A stretch of DNA of 64,000 bases from Flectonema sp. DT1601 (GCA_964019425.1 OZ025785.1:829501-893500); one strand, 5' to 3'; counted from the first letter of the stretch, positions 20,501 through 29,461 are shown. The notes: generated from the sequence alone by a model not told the origin. Numbers and translations are program-made.

Positions 20501-21471
20501 CTGCCGTGATCATAGCTGTTGCTTTCTTCATGCTTGTCACTGCCGTGATCATAGCTGTTGCTTCCTTCGTGCTTGTCACTGCCGTGATCATAGCTGTTGC
20601 TTTCTTCATGCTTGTCACTGCCGTGATCATAGCTGTTGCTTCCTTCGTGCTTGTCACTGCCGTGATCATAGCTGTTGCTTTCTTCATGCTTGTCACTGCC
20701 GTGATCATAGCTGTTGCTTCCTTCGTGCTTGTCACTGCCGTGATCATAGCTGTTGCTTTCTTCATGCTTGTCACTGCCGTGATCCTTGCTGTTGCTTTCT
20801 TCATGCTTGTCACTGCCGTGATCATAGCTGTTGCTTCCTTCGTGCTTGTCACTGCCGTGATCATAGCTGTTGCTTTCTTCATGCTTGTCACTGCCGTGAT
20901 CATAGCTGTTGCTTCCTTCGTGCTTGTCACTGCCGTGATCATAGCTGTTGCTTTCTTCATGCTTGTCACTGCCGTGATCATAGCTGTTGCTTTCTTCATG
21001 TTTGTCACTGCCGTGATCCTTGCTGTTGCTTTCTTCATGCTTGTCACTGCCGTGATCGTAGCTGTTGCTTTCTTCGTGCTTGTCACTGCCGTGATCCTTG
21101 CTGTTACTTTCTTCATGCTTGTCACTGCCGTGATCCTTGCTGTTGCTTTCTTCGTGCTTGTCACTGCCGTGATCGTAGCTGTTGCTTTCTTCGTGCTTGT
21201 CACTGCCGTGATCCTTGCTGTTGCTTTCTTCGTGCTTGTCACTGCCGTGATCCTTACTGTTGCTGTTGCCACTCTCTTTCTTTGAGCCATCAGTAAACAT
21301 GTCATCAGTTGAACTCATCGATGAGTTAGATGAGGATGAGTTGATATCATCTTTGACAGTTGGCAATAACTTGTCTCCATCATTCGTACCACTCACGACA
21401 CTCGGATTCATATCTTCTGAAGAAAGACAAACCGCGATCAGCGACACAAATAATATCATGCGAGAACACAT
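14578..21471 (-). CDS. Repeat-stalk type I membrane protein, copy 3 (154 repeats)
   Basis: Single frame of 2297 residues from the ATG at 21471, the largest member. Same parts as copies 1-2, with about 154 repeat units. Most units are the Y type, and stretches alternate units ending in EE and EG (SNSYDHGSDKHEE / SNSYDHGSDKHEG), giving a 78-bp sub-period. After the array it has KVLSSPSK (KVQSSPSK in copies 1, 2 and 5), the four-Cys domain, EEDREGGNNEY, a membrane span and a FREGKDEM tail. Before the array it matches copy 2 (SVVSGTNDG, ESGNSNS). If translated as read, the ectodomain would be a very long flexible acidic rod. Function unknown; adhesion, recognition or a protective coat are all inference. 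Confidence 0.85.
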   Translation of the reverse strand: MCSRMILFVSLIAVCLSSEDMNPSVVSGTNDGDKLLPTVKDDINSSSSNSSMSSTDDMFTDGSKKESGNSNSKDHGSDKHEESNSKDHGSDKHEESNSYDHGSDKHEESNSKDHGSDKHEESNSKDHGSDKHEESNSYDHGSDKHEESNSKDHGSDKHEESNSYDHGSDKHEESNSYDHGSDKHEGSNSYDHGSDKHEESNSYDHGSDKHEGSNSYDHGSDKHEESNSKDHGSDKHEESNSYDHGSDKHEGSNSYDHGSDKHEESNSYDHGSDKHEGSNSYDHGSDKHEESNSYDHGSDKHEGSNSYDHGSDKHEESNSYDHGSDKHEGSNSYDHGSDKHEESNSYDHGSDKHEESNSYDHGSDKHEGSNSKDHGSDKHEGSNSYDHGSDKHEESNSYDHGSDKHEESNSYDHGSDKHEESNSKDHGSDKHEESNSKDHGSDKHEGSNSYDHGSDKHEESNSYDHGSDKHEESNSYDHGSDKHEESNSYDHGSDKHEESNSYDHGSDKHEGSNSYDHGSDKHEESNSYDHGSDKHEGSNSYDHGSDKHEESNSKDHGSDKHEESNSYDHGSDKHEGSNSYDHGSDKHEESNSYDHGSDKHEGSNSYDHGSDKHEESNSYDHGSDKHEGSNSYDHGSDKHEESNSYDHGSDKHEGSNSYDHGSDKHEESNSYDHGSDKHEESNSKDHGSDKHEGSNSYDHGSDKHEESNSYDHGSDKHEGSNSYDHGSDKHEESNSYDHGSDKHEGSNSKDHGSDKHEGSNSYDHGSDKHEESNSYDHGSDKHEGSNSYDHGSDKHEESNSYDHGSDKHEGSNSYDHGSDKHEESNSYDHGSDKHEGSNSYDHGSDKHEESNSYDHGSDKHEGSNSKDHGSDKHEGSNSYDHGSDKHEESNSYDHGSDKHEESNSYDHGSDKHEESNSKDHGSDKHEESNSKDHGSDKHEGSNSYDHGSDKHEESNSYDHGSDKHEESNSYDHGSDKHEESNSYDHGSDKHEESNSYDHGSDKHEGSNSYDHGSDKHEESNSYDHGSDKHEGSNSYDHGSDKHAESNSKDHGSDKHEESNSYDHGSDKHEGSNSYDHGSDKHEESNSYDHGSDKHEGSNSYDHGSDKHEESNSYDHGSDKHEGSNSYDHGSDKHEESNSYDHGSDKHEGSNSYDHGSDKHEESNSYDHGSDKHEESNSYDHGSDKHEGSNSKDHGSDKHEESNSYDHGSDKHEGSNSYDHGSDKHEESNSYDHGSDKHEESNSYDHGSDKHEESNSKDHGSDKHEESNSKDHGSDKHEGSNSYDHGSDKHEGSNSYDHGSDKHEESNSKDRGSDKHEESNSYDHGSDKHEGSNSYDHGSDKHEGSNSYDHGSDKHEESNSYDHGSDKHEGSNSYDHGSDKHEGSNSYDHGSDKHEESNSYDHGSDKHEGSNSYDHGSDKHEESNSKDHGSDKHEESNSYDHGSDKHEGSNSYDHGSDKHEESNSYDHGSDKHEGSNSYDHGSDKHEESNSYDHGSDKHEGSNSYDHGSDKHEESNSYDHGSDKHEESNSYDHGSDKHEGSNSKDHGSDKHEGSNSYDHGSDKHEESNSYDHGSDKHEESNSYDHGSDKHEESNSKDHGSDKHEESNSKDHGSDKHEGSNSYDHGSDKHEESNSYDHGSDKHEESNSYDHGSDKHEESNSYDHGSDKHEESNSYDHGSDKHEGSNSYDHGSDKHEESNSYDHGSDKHEGSNSYDHGSDKHEESNNKDHGSDKHEESNSYDHGSDKHEGSNSYDHGSDKHEESNSYDHGSDKHEGSNSYDHGSDKHEESNSYDHGSDKHEGSNSYDHGSDKHEESNSYDHGSDKHEGSNSYDHGSDKHEESNSYDHGSDKHEESNSYDHGSDKHEGSNSKDHGSDKHEESNSYDHGSDKHEESNSYDHGSDKHEESNSKDHGSDKHEESNSKDHGSDKHEGSNSYDHGSDKHEESNSYDHGSDKHEESNSYDHGSDKHEESNSYDHGSDKHEESNSYDHGSDKHEESNSYDHGSDKHEGSNSKDHGSDKHEESNSYDHGSDKHEESNSYDHGSDKHEGSNSKDHGSDKHEESNSYDHGSDKHEGSNSKDQNDISRRSLHTFLKVLSSPSKISFNQLKDAVLKSANKNGIVVQKVAIVFACPTSQCVSLACPGTVDLRAAAGCVEGSESEREVSISESGSSYVEYQLTMEQGASFSNAVEIIESDVAALSNSSNSSNAFSGTGVVAASSINEDDYEEDREGGNNEYIWIIIGSICLVVLTCIVIAVTYCFCFREGKDEMSDIESPFSSEKKFELKDVEVEAVLLETENCSL
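15251..21264 (-). repeat. 39-bp array with higher-order repeats, copy 3 (about 154 units)
   Basis: A pair of silent markers 78 bp apart (cactacc, then gtcgctgcc) occurs five times, with the first marker at 15741, 16677, 17691, 18705 and 20187. Spacings are 936, 1014, 1014 and 1482 bp, that is 24, 26, 26 and 38 units of 39 bp. This is a higher-order repeat built on the monomer. Confidence 0.92.
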
Positions 21472-21523
21472 TTTGTGTAAAATTAAATCTATCGATAAGA
21501 TAAGAAGTGATGCACAACTCACA

Positions 21524-22212
21524 ATTAGTATTCAAAACAACTCAATTTAACTATCTCACGCAATAAGAAATCAAAGCATCCCTGTTATAGTAAAAAGTAT
21601 TAATATTGAACCGAAGAATAAGAATGTTTCATCATCACGGCCTGGCAATAAAGTTGCGGTAAAGATTAATAACCAGCAACAAGCAGAACCGTTGGATAGT
21701 AATTTAGATTCAATAAGAGAGTTTCCATAAAAAAGGAATTTCACAATTGATATTGTAAGAGACAAAAGGTAATTAAAAGAGAGGAGGTGAGAAGGAAATA
21801 TGATGGAACTGGCAGGCCACAGGAAGTGGCGTTCAGACTTACTCAAAGAAACTGACTTAGACGAAGACTTTCTTTTACTAAGTTAGAAACTAAAAGAAAA
21901 AATAAATTATTAAAAATATTTAGTTTGATTCACATTGCTGTTTGTGATTATTACAAAAAGAAGTTACATTTCATTTCTGATTCCCAATTAAACTCTGCTG
22001 TCTAAAGCAACCCAAAACAGTGGACAGATGTATTTGAGGAAGCATCATGAAAAGCAGGAGAGACAAATTAATTATAAACAAACGAAAATATAACTTCATC
22101 AAAATTAATCATTGTAAATACACAAAACTATACTATACTATTCAAGGTACTGACATTAACCAATGAAGGAAAATATTTTTTATCATTTGATTTTCTTTTT
22201 TTGCATGCTTGA
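21524..22212. repeat. Spacer block D of the tandem cluster
   Basis: Holds the 5' flank of copy 3 and the 3' flank of copy 4. Indistinguishable by eye from block C. The distance between the stop codons of copies 3 and 4 is 7635 bp. No coding potential seen. Confidence 0.85.
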
Positions 22213-25200
22213 TTAGAGCGAACAATTTTCAGTTTCCAAGAGGACTGCTTCCACTTCAACGTCTTTTAATTCAAACTTTTTCTCCGAAGAAAAAGGTGAT
22301 TCGATGTCACTCATTTCATCTTTCCCTTCTCTAAAACAAAAGCAGTAGGTGACAGCAATCACAATACAGGTCAGGACGACAAGACAAATACTTCCAATAA
22401 TAATCCAAATGTATTCATTATTACCACCTTCACGATCTTCCTCATAATCATCTTCATTAATAGAACTTGCAGCCACAACACCTGTTCCACTGAATGCATT
22501 GGAACTGTTTGAAGAGTTGGAGAGTGCCGCGAAGTCAGATTCAATGATTTCAACAGCGTTGCTGAAGCTCGCTCCCTGTTCCATCGTCAATTGGTATTCA
22601 ACATATGATGAACCAGACTCACTAATAGAAACTTCTCTTTCGCTTTCACTCCCTTCAACGCATCCGGCAGCGGCTCTTAAATCCACCGTTCCAGGACAGG
22701 CAAGAGAAACACATTGTGAAGTCGGACACGCAAACACAATGGCAACTTTTTGAACCACAATACCATTCTTGTTTGCTGACTTCAGAACAGCATCTTTTAA
22801 CTGATTGAATGATATCTTAGATGGTGAACTCAGTACTTTAAGGAAAGTGTGCAATGAACGTCTGGAGATATCATTCTGATCCTTACTATTGCTTCCTTCG
22901 TGTTTGTCACTGCCGTGATCGTAGCTGTTGCTTTCTTCATGCTTGTCACTGCCGTGATCCTTGCTGTTGCTTCCTTCGTGCTTGTCACTGCCGTGATCAT
23001 AGCTGTTGCTTTCTTCGTGTTTGTCACTGCCGTGATCGTAGCTGTTGCTTTCTTCATGCTTGTCACTGCCGTGATCCTTGCTGTTGCTTCCTTCGTGCTT
23101 GTCACTGCCGTGATCATAGCTGTTGCTTTCTTCGTGCTTGTCACTGCCGTGATCGTAGCTGTTGCTTTCTTCGTGCTTGTCACTGCCGTGATCATAGCTG
23201 TTGCTTTCTTCATGCTTGTCACTGCCGTGATCATAGCTGTTGCTTTCTTCATGCTTGTCACTGCCGTGATCATAGCTGTTGCTTTCTTCATGCTTGTCAC
23301 TGCCGTGATCATAGCTGTTGCTTCCTTCGTGCTTGTCACTGCCGTGATCCTTGCTGTTGCTTTCTTCATGCTTGTCACTACCGTGATCCTTGCTGTTGCT
23401 TTCTTCGTGCTTGTCACTGCCGTGATCATAGCTGTTGCTTTCTTCATGCTTGTCGCTGCCGTGATCATAGCTGTTGCTTTCTTCGTGCTTGTCACTGCCG
23501 TGATCCTTGCTGTTGCTTCCTTCGTGCTTGTCACTGCCGTGATCATAGCTGTTGCTTTCTTCATGCTTGTCACTGCCGTGATCATAGCTGTTGCTTTCTT
23601 CATGCTTGTCACTGCCGTGATCATAGCTGTTGCTTCCTTCGTGCTTGTCACTGCCGTGATCATAGCTGTTGCTTTCTTCATGCTTGTCACTGCCGTGATC
23701 ATAGCTGTTGCTTCCTTCGTGCTTGTCACTGCCGTGATCATAGCTGTTGCTTTCTTCATGCTTGTCACTGCCGTGATCATTGCTGTTGCTTCCTTCGTGC
23801 TTGTCACTGCCGTGATCATAGCTGTTGCTTTCTTCATGCTTGTCACTGCCGTGATCATAGCTGTTGCTTCCTTCGAGCTTGTCACTGCCGTGATCATAGC
23901 TGTTGCTTTCTTCATGCTTGTCACTGCCGTGATCCTTGTTGTTGCTTTCTTCATGCTTGTCACTGCCGTGATCATAGCTGTTGCTTCCTTCGTGCTTGTC
24001 ACTGCCGTGATCATAGCTGTTGCTTTCTTCATGCTTGTCACTGCCGTGATCATAGCTGTTGCTTCCTTCGTGCTTGTCACTGCCGTGATCATAGCTGTTG
24101 CTTTCTTCATGCTTGTCACTGCCGTGATCATAGCTGTTGCTTTCTTCATGTTTGTCACTGCCGTGATCATAGCTGTTGCTTTCTTCGTGCTTGTCACTGC
24201 CGTGATCATAGCTGTTGCTTTCTTCATGCTTGTCACTGCCGTGATCATAGCTGTTGCTTCCTTCGTGCTTGTCACTGCCGTGATCCTTGCTGTTGCTTTC
24301 TTCATGCTTGTCACTACCGTGATCCTTGCTGTTGCTTTCTTCGTGCTTGTCACTGCCGTGATCATAGCTGTTGCTTTCTTCATGCTTGTCGCTGCCGTGA
24401 TCATAGCTGTTGCTTTCTTCGTGCTTGTCACTGCCGTGATCATAGCTGTTGCTTCCTTCGTGCTTGTCACTGCCGTGATCCTTGCTGTTGCTTCCTTCGT
24501 GCTTGTCACTGCCGTGATCATAGCTGTTGCTTTCTTCATGCTTGTCACTGCCGTGATCATAGCTGTTGCTTTCTTCATGCTTGTCACTGCCGTGATCATA
24601 GCTGTTGCTTCCTTCGTGCTTGTCACTGCCGTGATCATAGCTGTTGCTTTCTTCATGCTTGTCACTGCCGTGATCATAGCTGTTGCTTCCTTCGTGCTTG
24701 TCACTGCCGTGATCATAGCTGTTGCTTTCTTCATGCTTGTCACTGCCGTGATCATAGCTGTTGCTTCCTTCGTGCTTGTCACTGCCGTGATCATAGCTGT
24801 TGCTTTCTTCATGCCTGTCACTGCCGTGATCCTTGCTGTTGCTTTCTTCATGCTTGTCACTGCCGTGATCATAGCTGTTGCTTCCTTCGTGCTTGTCACT
24901 GCCGTGATCATAGCTGTTGCTTTCTTCATGCTTGTCACTGCCGTGATCATAGCTGTTGCTTCCTTCGTGCTTGTCACTGCCGTGATCATAGCTGTTGCTT
25001 CCTTCGTGCTTGTCACTGCCGTGATCATAGCTGTTGCTTTCTTCATGCTTGTCACTGCCGTGATCCTTGCTGTTGCTTTCTTCATGCTTGTCACTGCCGT
25101 GATCATAGCTGTTGCTTCCTTCGTGCTTGTCACTGCCGTGATCATAGCTGTTGCTTCCTTCGTGCTTGTCACTGCCGTGATCCTTGCTGTTGCTTTCTTC

Positions 25201-28200
25201 ATGCTTGTCACTACCGTGATCCTTGCTGTTGCTTTCTTCGTGCTTGTCACTGCCGTGATCATAGCTGTTGCTTTCTTCATGCTTGTCGCTGCCGTGATCA
25301 TAGCTGTTGCTTTCTTCGTGCTTGTCACTGCCGTGATCATAGCTGTTGCTTCCTTCGTGCTTGTCACTGCCGTGATCCTTGCTGTTGCTTCCTTCGTGCT
25401 TGTCACTGCCGTGATCATAGCTGTTGCTTTCTTCATGCTTGTCACTGCCGTGATCATAGCTGTTGCTTTCTTCATGCTTGTCACTGCCGTGATCATAGCT
25501 GTTGCTTCCTTCGTGCTTGTCACTGCCGTGATCATAGCTGTTGCTTTCTTCATGCTTGTCACTGCCGTGATCATAGCTGTTGCTTCCTTCGTGCTTGTCA
25601 CTGCCGTGATCATAGCTGTTGCTTTCTTCATGCTTGTCACTGCCGTGATCATAGCTGTTGCTTCCTTCGTGCTTGTCACTGCCGTGATCATAGCTGTTGC
25701 TTTCTTCATGCTTGTCACTGCCGTGATCATAGCTGTTGCTTCCTTCGTGCTTGTCACTGCCGTGATCATAGCTGTTGCTTTCTTCATGCTTGTCACTGCC
25801 GTGATCCTTGCTGTTGCTTTCTTCATGCTTGTCACTGCCGTGATCATAGCTGTTGCTTCCTTCGTGCTTGTCACTGCCGTGATCATAGCTGTTGCTTTCT
25901 TCATGCTTGTCACTGCCGTGATCATAGCTGTTGCTTCCTTCGTGCTTGTCACTGCCGTGATCATAGCTGTTGCTTTCTTCATGCTTGTCACTGCCGTGAT
26001 CATAGCTGTTGCTTTCTTCATGTTTGTCACTGCCGTGATCATAGCTGTTGCTTTCTTCGTGCTTGTCACTGCCGTGATCATAGCTGTTGCTTTCTTCATG
26101 CTTGTCACTGCCGTGATCATAGCTGTTGCTTCCTTCGTGCTTGTCACTGCCGTGATCCTTGCTGTTGCTTTCTTCATGCTTGTCACTACCGTGATCCTTG
26201 CTGTTGCTTTCTTCGTGCTTGTCACTGCCGTGATCATAGCTGTTGCTTTCTTCATGCTTGTCGCTGCCGTGATCATAGCTGTTGCTTTCTTCGTGCTTGT
26301 CACTGCCGTGATCATAGCTGTTGCTTCCTTCGTGCTTGTCACTGCCGTGATCCTTGCTGTTGCTTCCTTCGTGCTTGTCACTGCCGTGATCATAGCTGTT
26401 GCTTTCTTCATGCTTGTCACTGCCGTGATCATAGCTGTTGCTTTCTTCATGCTTGTCACTGCCGTGATCATAGCTGTTGCTTCCTTCGTGCTTGTCACTG
26501 CCGTGATCATAGCTGTTGCTTTCTTCATGCTTGTCACTGCCGTGATCATAGCTGTTGCTTCCTTCGTGCTTGTCACTGCCGTGATCATAGCTGTTGCTTT
26601 CTTCATGCTTGTCACTGCCGTGATCATAGCTGTTGCTTCCTTCGTGCTTGTCACTGCCGTGATCATAGCTGTTGCTTTCTTCATGCTTGTCACTGCCGTG
26701 ATCATAGCTGTTGCTTCCTTCGTGCTTGTCACTGCCGTGATCATAGCTGTTGCTTTCTTCATGCTTGTCACTGCCGTGATCCTTGCTGTTGCTTTCTTCA
26801 TGCTTGTCACTGCCGTGATCATAGCTGTTGCTTCCTTCGTGCTTGTCACTGCCGTGATCATAGCTGTTGCTTTCTTCATGCTTGTCACTGCCGTGATCAT
26901 AGCTGTTGCTTCCTTCGTGCTTGTCACTGCCGTGATCATAGCTGTTGCTTTCTTCATGCTTGTCACTGCCGTGATCATAGCTGTTGCTTTCTTCATGTTT
27001 GTCACTGCCGTGATCATAGCTGTTGCTTTCTTCGTGCTTGTCACTGCCGTGATCATAGCTGTTGCTTTCTTCATGCTTGTCACTGCCGTGATCATAGCTG
27101 TTGCTTCCTTCGTGCTTGTCACTGCCGTGATCCTTGCTGTTGCTTTCTTCATGCTTGTCACTACCGTGATCCTTGCTGTTGCTTTCTTCGTGCTTGTCAC
27201 TGCCGTGATCATAGCTGTTGCTTTCTTCATGCTTGTCGCTGCCGTGATCATAGCTGTTGCTTTCTTCGTGCTTGTCACTGCCGTGATCATAGCTGTTGCT
27301 TCCTTCGTGCTTGTCACTGCCGTGATCCTTGCTGTTGCTTCCTTCGTGCTTGTCACTGCCGTGATCATAGCTGTTGCTTTCTTCATGCTTGTCACTGCCG
27401 TGATCATAGCTGTTGCTTTCTTCATGCTTGTCACTGCCGTGATCATAGCTGTTGCTTCCTTCGTGCTTGTCACTGCCGTGATCATAGCTGTTGCTTTCTT
27501 CATGCTTGTCACTGCCGTGATCCTTGCTGTTGCTTTCTTCATGCTTGTCACTGCCGTGATCATAGCTGTTGCTTCCTTCGTGCTTGTCACTGCCGTGATC
27601 ATAGCTGTTGCTTTCTTCATGCTTGTCACTGCCGTGATCATAGCTGTTGCTTCCTTCGTGCTTGTCACTGCCGTGATCATAGCTGTTGCTTTCTTCATGC
27701 TTGTCACTGCCGTGATCATAGCTGTTGCTTTCTTCATGCTTGTCACTGCCGTGATCATAGCTGTTGCTTTCTTCGTGCTTGTCACTGCCGTGATCATAGC
27801 TGTTGCTTTCTTCATGCTTGTCACTGCCGTGATCATAGCTGTTGCTTCCTTCGTGCTTGTCACTGCCGTGATCATAGCTGTTGCTTTCTTCGTGCTTGTC
27901 ACTGCCGTGATCGTAGCTGTTGCTTTCTTCATGCTTGTCACTGCCGTGATCATAGCTGTTGCTTTCTTCGTGCTTGTCACTGCCGTGATCATAGCTGTTG
28001 CTTCCTTCGTGCTTGTCACTGCCGTGATCATAGCTGTTGCTTTCTTCGTGCTTGTCACTGCCGTGATCATAGCTGTTGCTTTCTTCATGTTTGTCACTGC
28101 CGTGATCATAGCTGTTGCTTTCTTCGTGCTTGTCACTGCCGTGATCGTAGCTGTTGCTTTCTTCGTGCTTGTCACTGCCGTGATCATAGCTGTTGCTTTC

Positions 28201-28833
28201 TTCGTGCTTGTCACTGCCGTGATCATAGCTGTTGCTTCCTTCGTGCTTGTCACTGCCGTGATCATAGCTGTTGCTTCCTTCGTGCTTGTCACTGCCGTGA
28301 TCGTAGCTGTTGCTTCCTTCGTGCTTGTCACTGCCGTGATCATAGCTGTTGCTTCCTTCGTGCTTGTCACTGCCGTGATCGTAGCTGTTGCTTTCTTCGT
28401 GCTTGTCACTGCCGTGATCATAGCTGTTGCTTCCTTCGTGCTTGTCACTGCCGTGATCCTTGCTGTTGCTTTCTTCATGCTTGTCACTGCCGTGATCCTT
28501 GCTGTTGCTTTCTTCATGCTTGTCACTGCCGTGATCATAGCTGTTGCTTTCTTCATGCTTGTCACTGCCGTGATCATAGCTGTTGCTTTCTTCATGCTTG
28601 TCACTGCCGTGATCCTTGCTGTTGCTGTCACCACTCTCTTTCTTTGAGCCATCAGTAAACATGTCATCAGTTGAACTCATCGATGAGTTAGATGAGGATG
28701 AGTTGATATCATCTTTGACAGTTGGCAATAACTTGTCTCCATCATTCGTACCAGTCACGACGCTCGGATTCATATCTTCTGAAGAAAGACAAACCGCGAT
28801 CAGCGACACAAATAATATCATGCGAGAACACAT
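22213..28833 (-). CDS. Repeat-stalk type I membrane protein, copy 4 (147 repeats)
   Basis: Single frame of 2206 residues from the ATG at 28833, with about 147 repeats and the family architecture. The part after the array is almost identical to copy 3 (KVLSSPSK, EEDREGGNNEY, FREGKDEM). One visible difference is ESDFAALS for ESDVAALS. The part before the array instead matches copy 1 (SVVTGTNDG, ESGDSNS). The gene is therefore a mosaic of two relatives joined somewhere inside the array. No interruption of the frame is seen. Role as for the other copies: an apparent cell-surface stalk protein, function unassigned. Confidence 0.85.
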   Translation of the reverse strand: MCSRMILFVSLIAVCLSSEDMNPSVVTGTNDGDKLLPTVKDDINSSSSNSSMSSTDDMFTDGSKKESGDSNSKDHGSDKHEESNSYDHGSDKHEESNSYDHGSDKHEESNSKDHGSDKHEESNSKDHGSDKHEGSNSYDHGSDKHEESNSYDHGSDKHEGSNSYDHGSDKHEGSNSYDHGSDKHEGSNSYDHGSDKHEGSNSYDHGSDKHEESNSYDHGSDKHEESNSYDHGSDKHEESNSYDHGSDKHEESNSYDHGSDKHEESNSYDHGSDKHEGSNSYDHGSDKHEESNSYDHGSDKHEESNSYDHGSDKHEESNSYDHGSDKHEGSNSYDHGSDKHEESNSYDHGSDKHEESNSYDHGSDKHEESNSYDHGSDKHEESNSYDHGSDKHEGSNSYDHGSDKHEESNSYDHGSDKHEGSNSYDHGSDKHEESNSKDHGSDKHEESNSYDHGSDKHEGSNSYDHGSDKHEESNSYDHGSDKHEESNSYDHGSDKHEGSNSKDHGSDKHEGSNSYDHGSDKHEESNSYDHGSDKHEESNSYDHGSDKHEESNSKDHGSDKHEESNSKDHGSDKHEGSNSYDHGSDKHEESNSYDHGSDKHEESNSYDHGSDKHEESNSYDHGSDKHEESNSYDHGSDKHEGSNSYDHGSDKHEESNSYDHGSDKHEGSNSYDHGSDKHEESNSKDHGSDKHEESNSYDHGSDKHEGSNSYDHGSDKHEESNSYDHGSDKHEGSNSYDHGSDKHEESNSYDHGSDKHEGSNSYDHGSDKHEESNSYDHGSDKHEGSNSYDHGSDKHEESNSYDHGSDKHEESNSYDHGSDKHEGSNSKDHGSDKHEGSNSYDHGSDKHEESNSYDHGSDKHEESNSYDHGSDKHEESNSKDHGSDKHEESNSKDHGSDKHEGSNSYDHGSDKHEESNSYDHGSDKHEESNSYDHGSDKHEESNSYDHGSDKHEESNSYDHGSDKHEGSNSYDHGSDKHEESNSYDHGSDKHEGSNSYDHGSDKHEESNSKDHGSDKHEESNSYDHGSDKHEGSNSYDHGSDKHEESNSYDHGSDKHEGSNSYDHGSDKHEESNSYDHGSDKHEGSNSYDHGSDKHEESNSYDHGSDKHEGSNSYDHGSDKHEESNSYDHGSDKHEESNSYDHGSDKHEGSNSKDHGSDKHEGSNSYDHGSDKHEESNSYDHGSDKHEESNSYDHGSDKHEESNSKDHGSDKHEESNSKDHGSDKHEGSNSYDHGSDKHEGSNSYDHGSDKHEESNSKDHGSDKHEESNSYDHGSDKHEGSNSYDHGSDKHEGSNSYDHGSDKHEESNSYDHGSDKHEGSNSYDHGSDKHEESNSKDHGSDRHEESNSYDHGSDKHEGSNSYDHGSDKHEESNSYDHGSDKHEGSNSYDHGSDKHEESNSYDHGSDKHEGSNSYDHGSDKHEESNSYDHGSDKHEESNSYDHGSDKHEGSNSKDHGSDKHEGSNSYDHGSDKHEESNSYDHGSDKHEESNSYDHGSDKHEESNSKDHGSDKHEESNSKDHGSDKHEGSNSYDHGSDKHEESNSYDHGSDKHEESNSYDHGSDKHEESNSYDHGSDKHEESNSYDHGSDKHEGSNSYDHGSDKHEESNSYDHGSDKHEGSNSYDHGSDKHEESNNKDHGSDKHEESNSYDHGSDKLEGSNSYDHGSDKHEESNSYDHGSDKHEGSNSNDHGSDKHEESNSYDHGSDKHEGSNSYDHGSDKHEESNSYDHGSDKHEGSNSYDHGSDKHEESNSYDHGSDKHEESNSYDHGSDKHEGSNSKDHGSDKHEESNSYDHGSDKHEESNSYDHGSDKHEESNSKDHGSDKHEESNSKDHGSDKHEGSNSYDHGSDKHEESNSYDHGSDKHEESNSYDHGSDKHEESNSYDHGSDKHEESNSYDHGSDKHEESNSYDHGSDKHEGSNSKDHGSDKHEESNSYDHGSDKHEESNSYDHGSDKHEGSNSKDHGSDKHEESNSYDHGSDKHEGSNSKDQNDISRRSLHTFLKVLSSPSKISFNQLKDAVLKSANKNGIVVQKVAIVFACPTSQCVSLACPGTVDLRAAAGCVEGSESEREVSISESGSSYVEYQLTMEQGASFSNAVEIIESDFAALSNSSNSSNAFSGTGVVAASSINEDDYEEDREGGNNEYIWIIIGSICLVVLTCIVIAVTYCFCFREGKDEMSDIESPFSSEKKFELKDVEVEAVLLETENCSL
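22886..28626 (-). repeat. 39-bp array with higher-order repeats, copy 4 (about 147 units)
   Basis: The same silent marker pair seen in copy 3 occurs with the first marker at 23376, 24312, 25209, 26184 and 27159. Spacings are 936, 897, 975 and 975 bp, that is 24, 23, 25 and 25 units. The first marker lies 1163 bp from the stop-codon end in both copies 3 and 4. Confidence 0.92.
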
Positions 28834-28884
28834 TTTGTGTAAAATTAAATCTATCGATAAGATAAGAAGTGATGCACAACTCAC

Positions 28885-29461
28885 AATTAGTATTCAAAAC
28901 AACTCAATTTAACTATCTCACGCAATAAGAAATCAATGCATCCCTGTTGTAGTAAAAAGTTTAAATATTACACCGCAAAATGAAAAATGTTTTATCATCA
29001 CGGTCTGGCAATAAAGTTGCGATAAAAATTGATAACCAGCAACAAGCAGAACCGTCGGATAGTAATTTAGTTAAAAATTTGAATTCAATTTATAAAAGGG
29101 TCCGAAGTATCTTTCCTCTATTGAGTTAAAAAAAGTAAAAGACGAAATAAATTAGTAAAATTCACATTGTTGTTTGGGATTATTATAAAAGGAAGTTATC
29201 ATTTATTCGCGATTTTCAAAAAAATACTTTGTTGTCTAATTAAACATATTCTAGAAAAAGCAACCCAAAACATTGGACAGATGTATTTGAGGAAGCATCA
29301 TGAAAAGCAAGTGAGACAAACTAATTATAAACAAACGAAAAATATAACTTCATCAAAATAAAACATTATAATTACACAAAGCAAAATTATACCAGGTTCT
29401 GACATTAACTAGTAAAGGAAAATGCTCTTTTATCATTTGATTTGTTTACTTATGCTCGATT
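28885..29461. repeat. Diverged spacer block E of the tandem cluster
   Basis: Resembles blocks A-D at both ends (hairpin-free AT-rich sequence beginning near AGTATTCAAAACAACTCAA) but is shorter, with a missing middle part and more substitutions. It separates copy 4 from the divergent copy 5. No coding potential seen. Confidence 0.75.

Noticed and set aside
7011-28626. CRISPR-like reading of regularly spaced 39-bp repeats
   Set aside because: Units abut without spacers, lie in a coding frame in a eukaryotic genome, and there are no cas genes.
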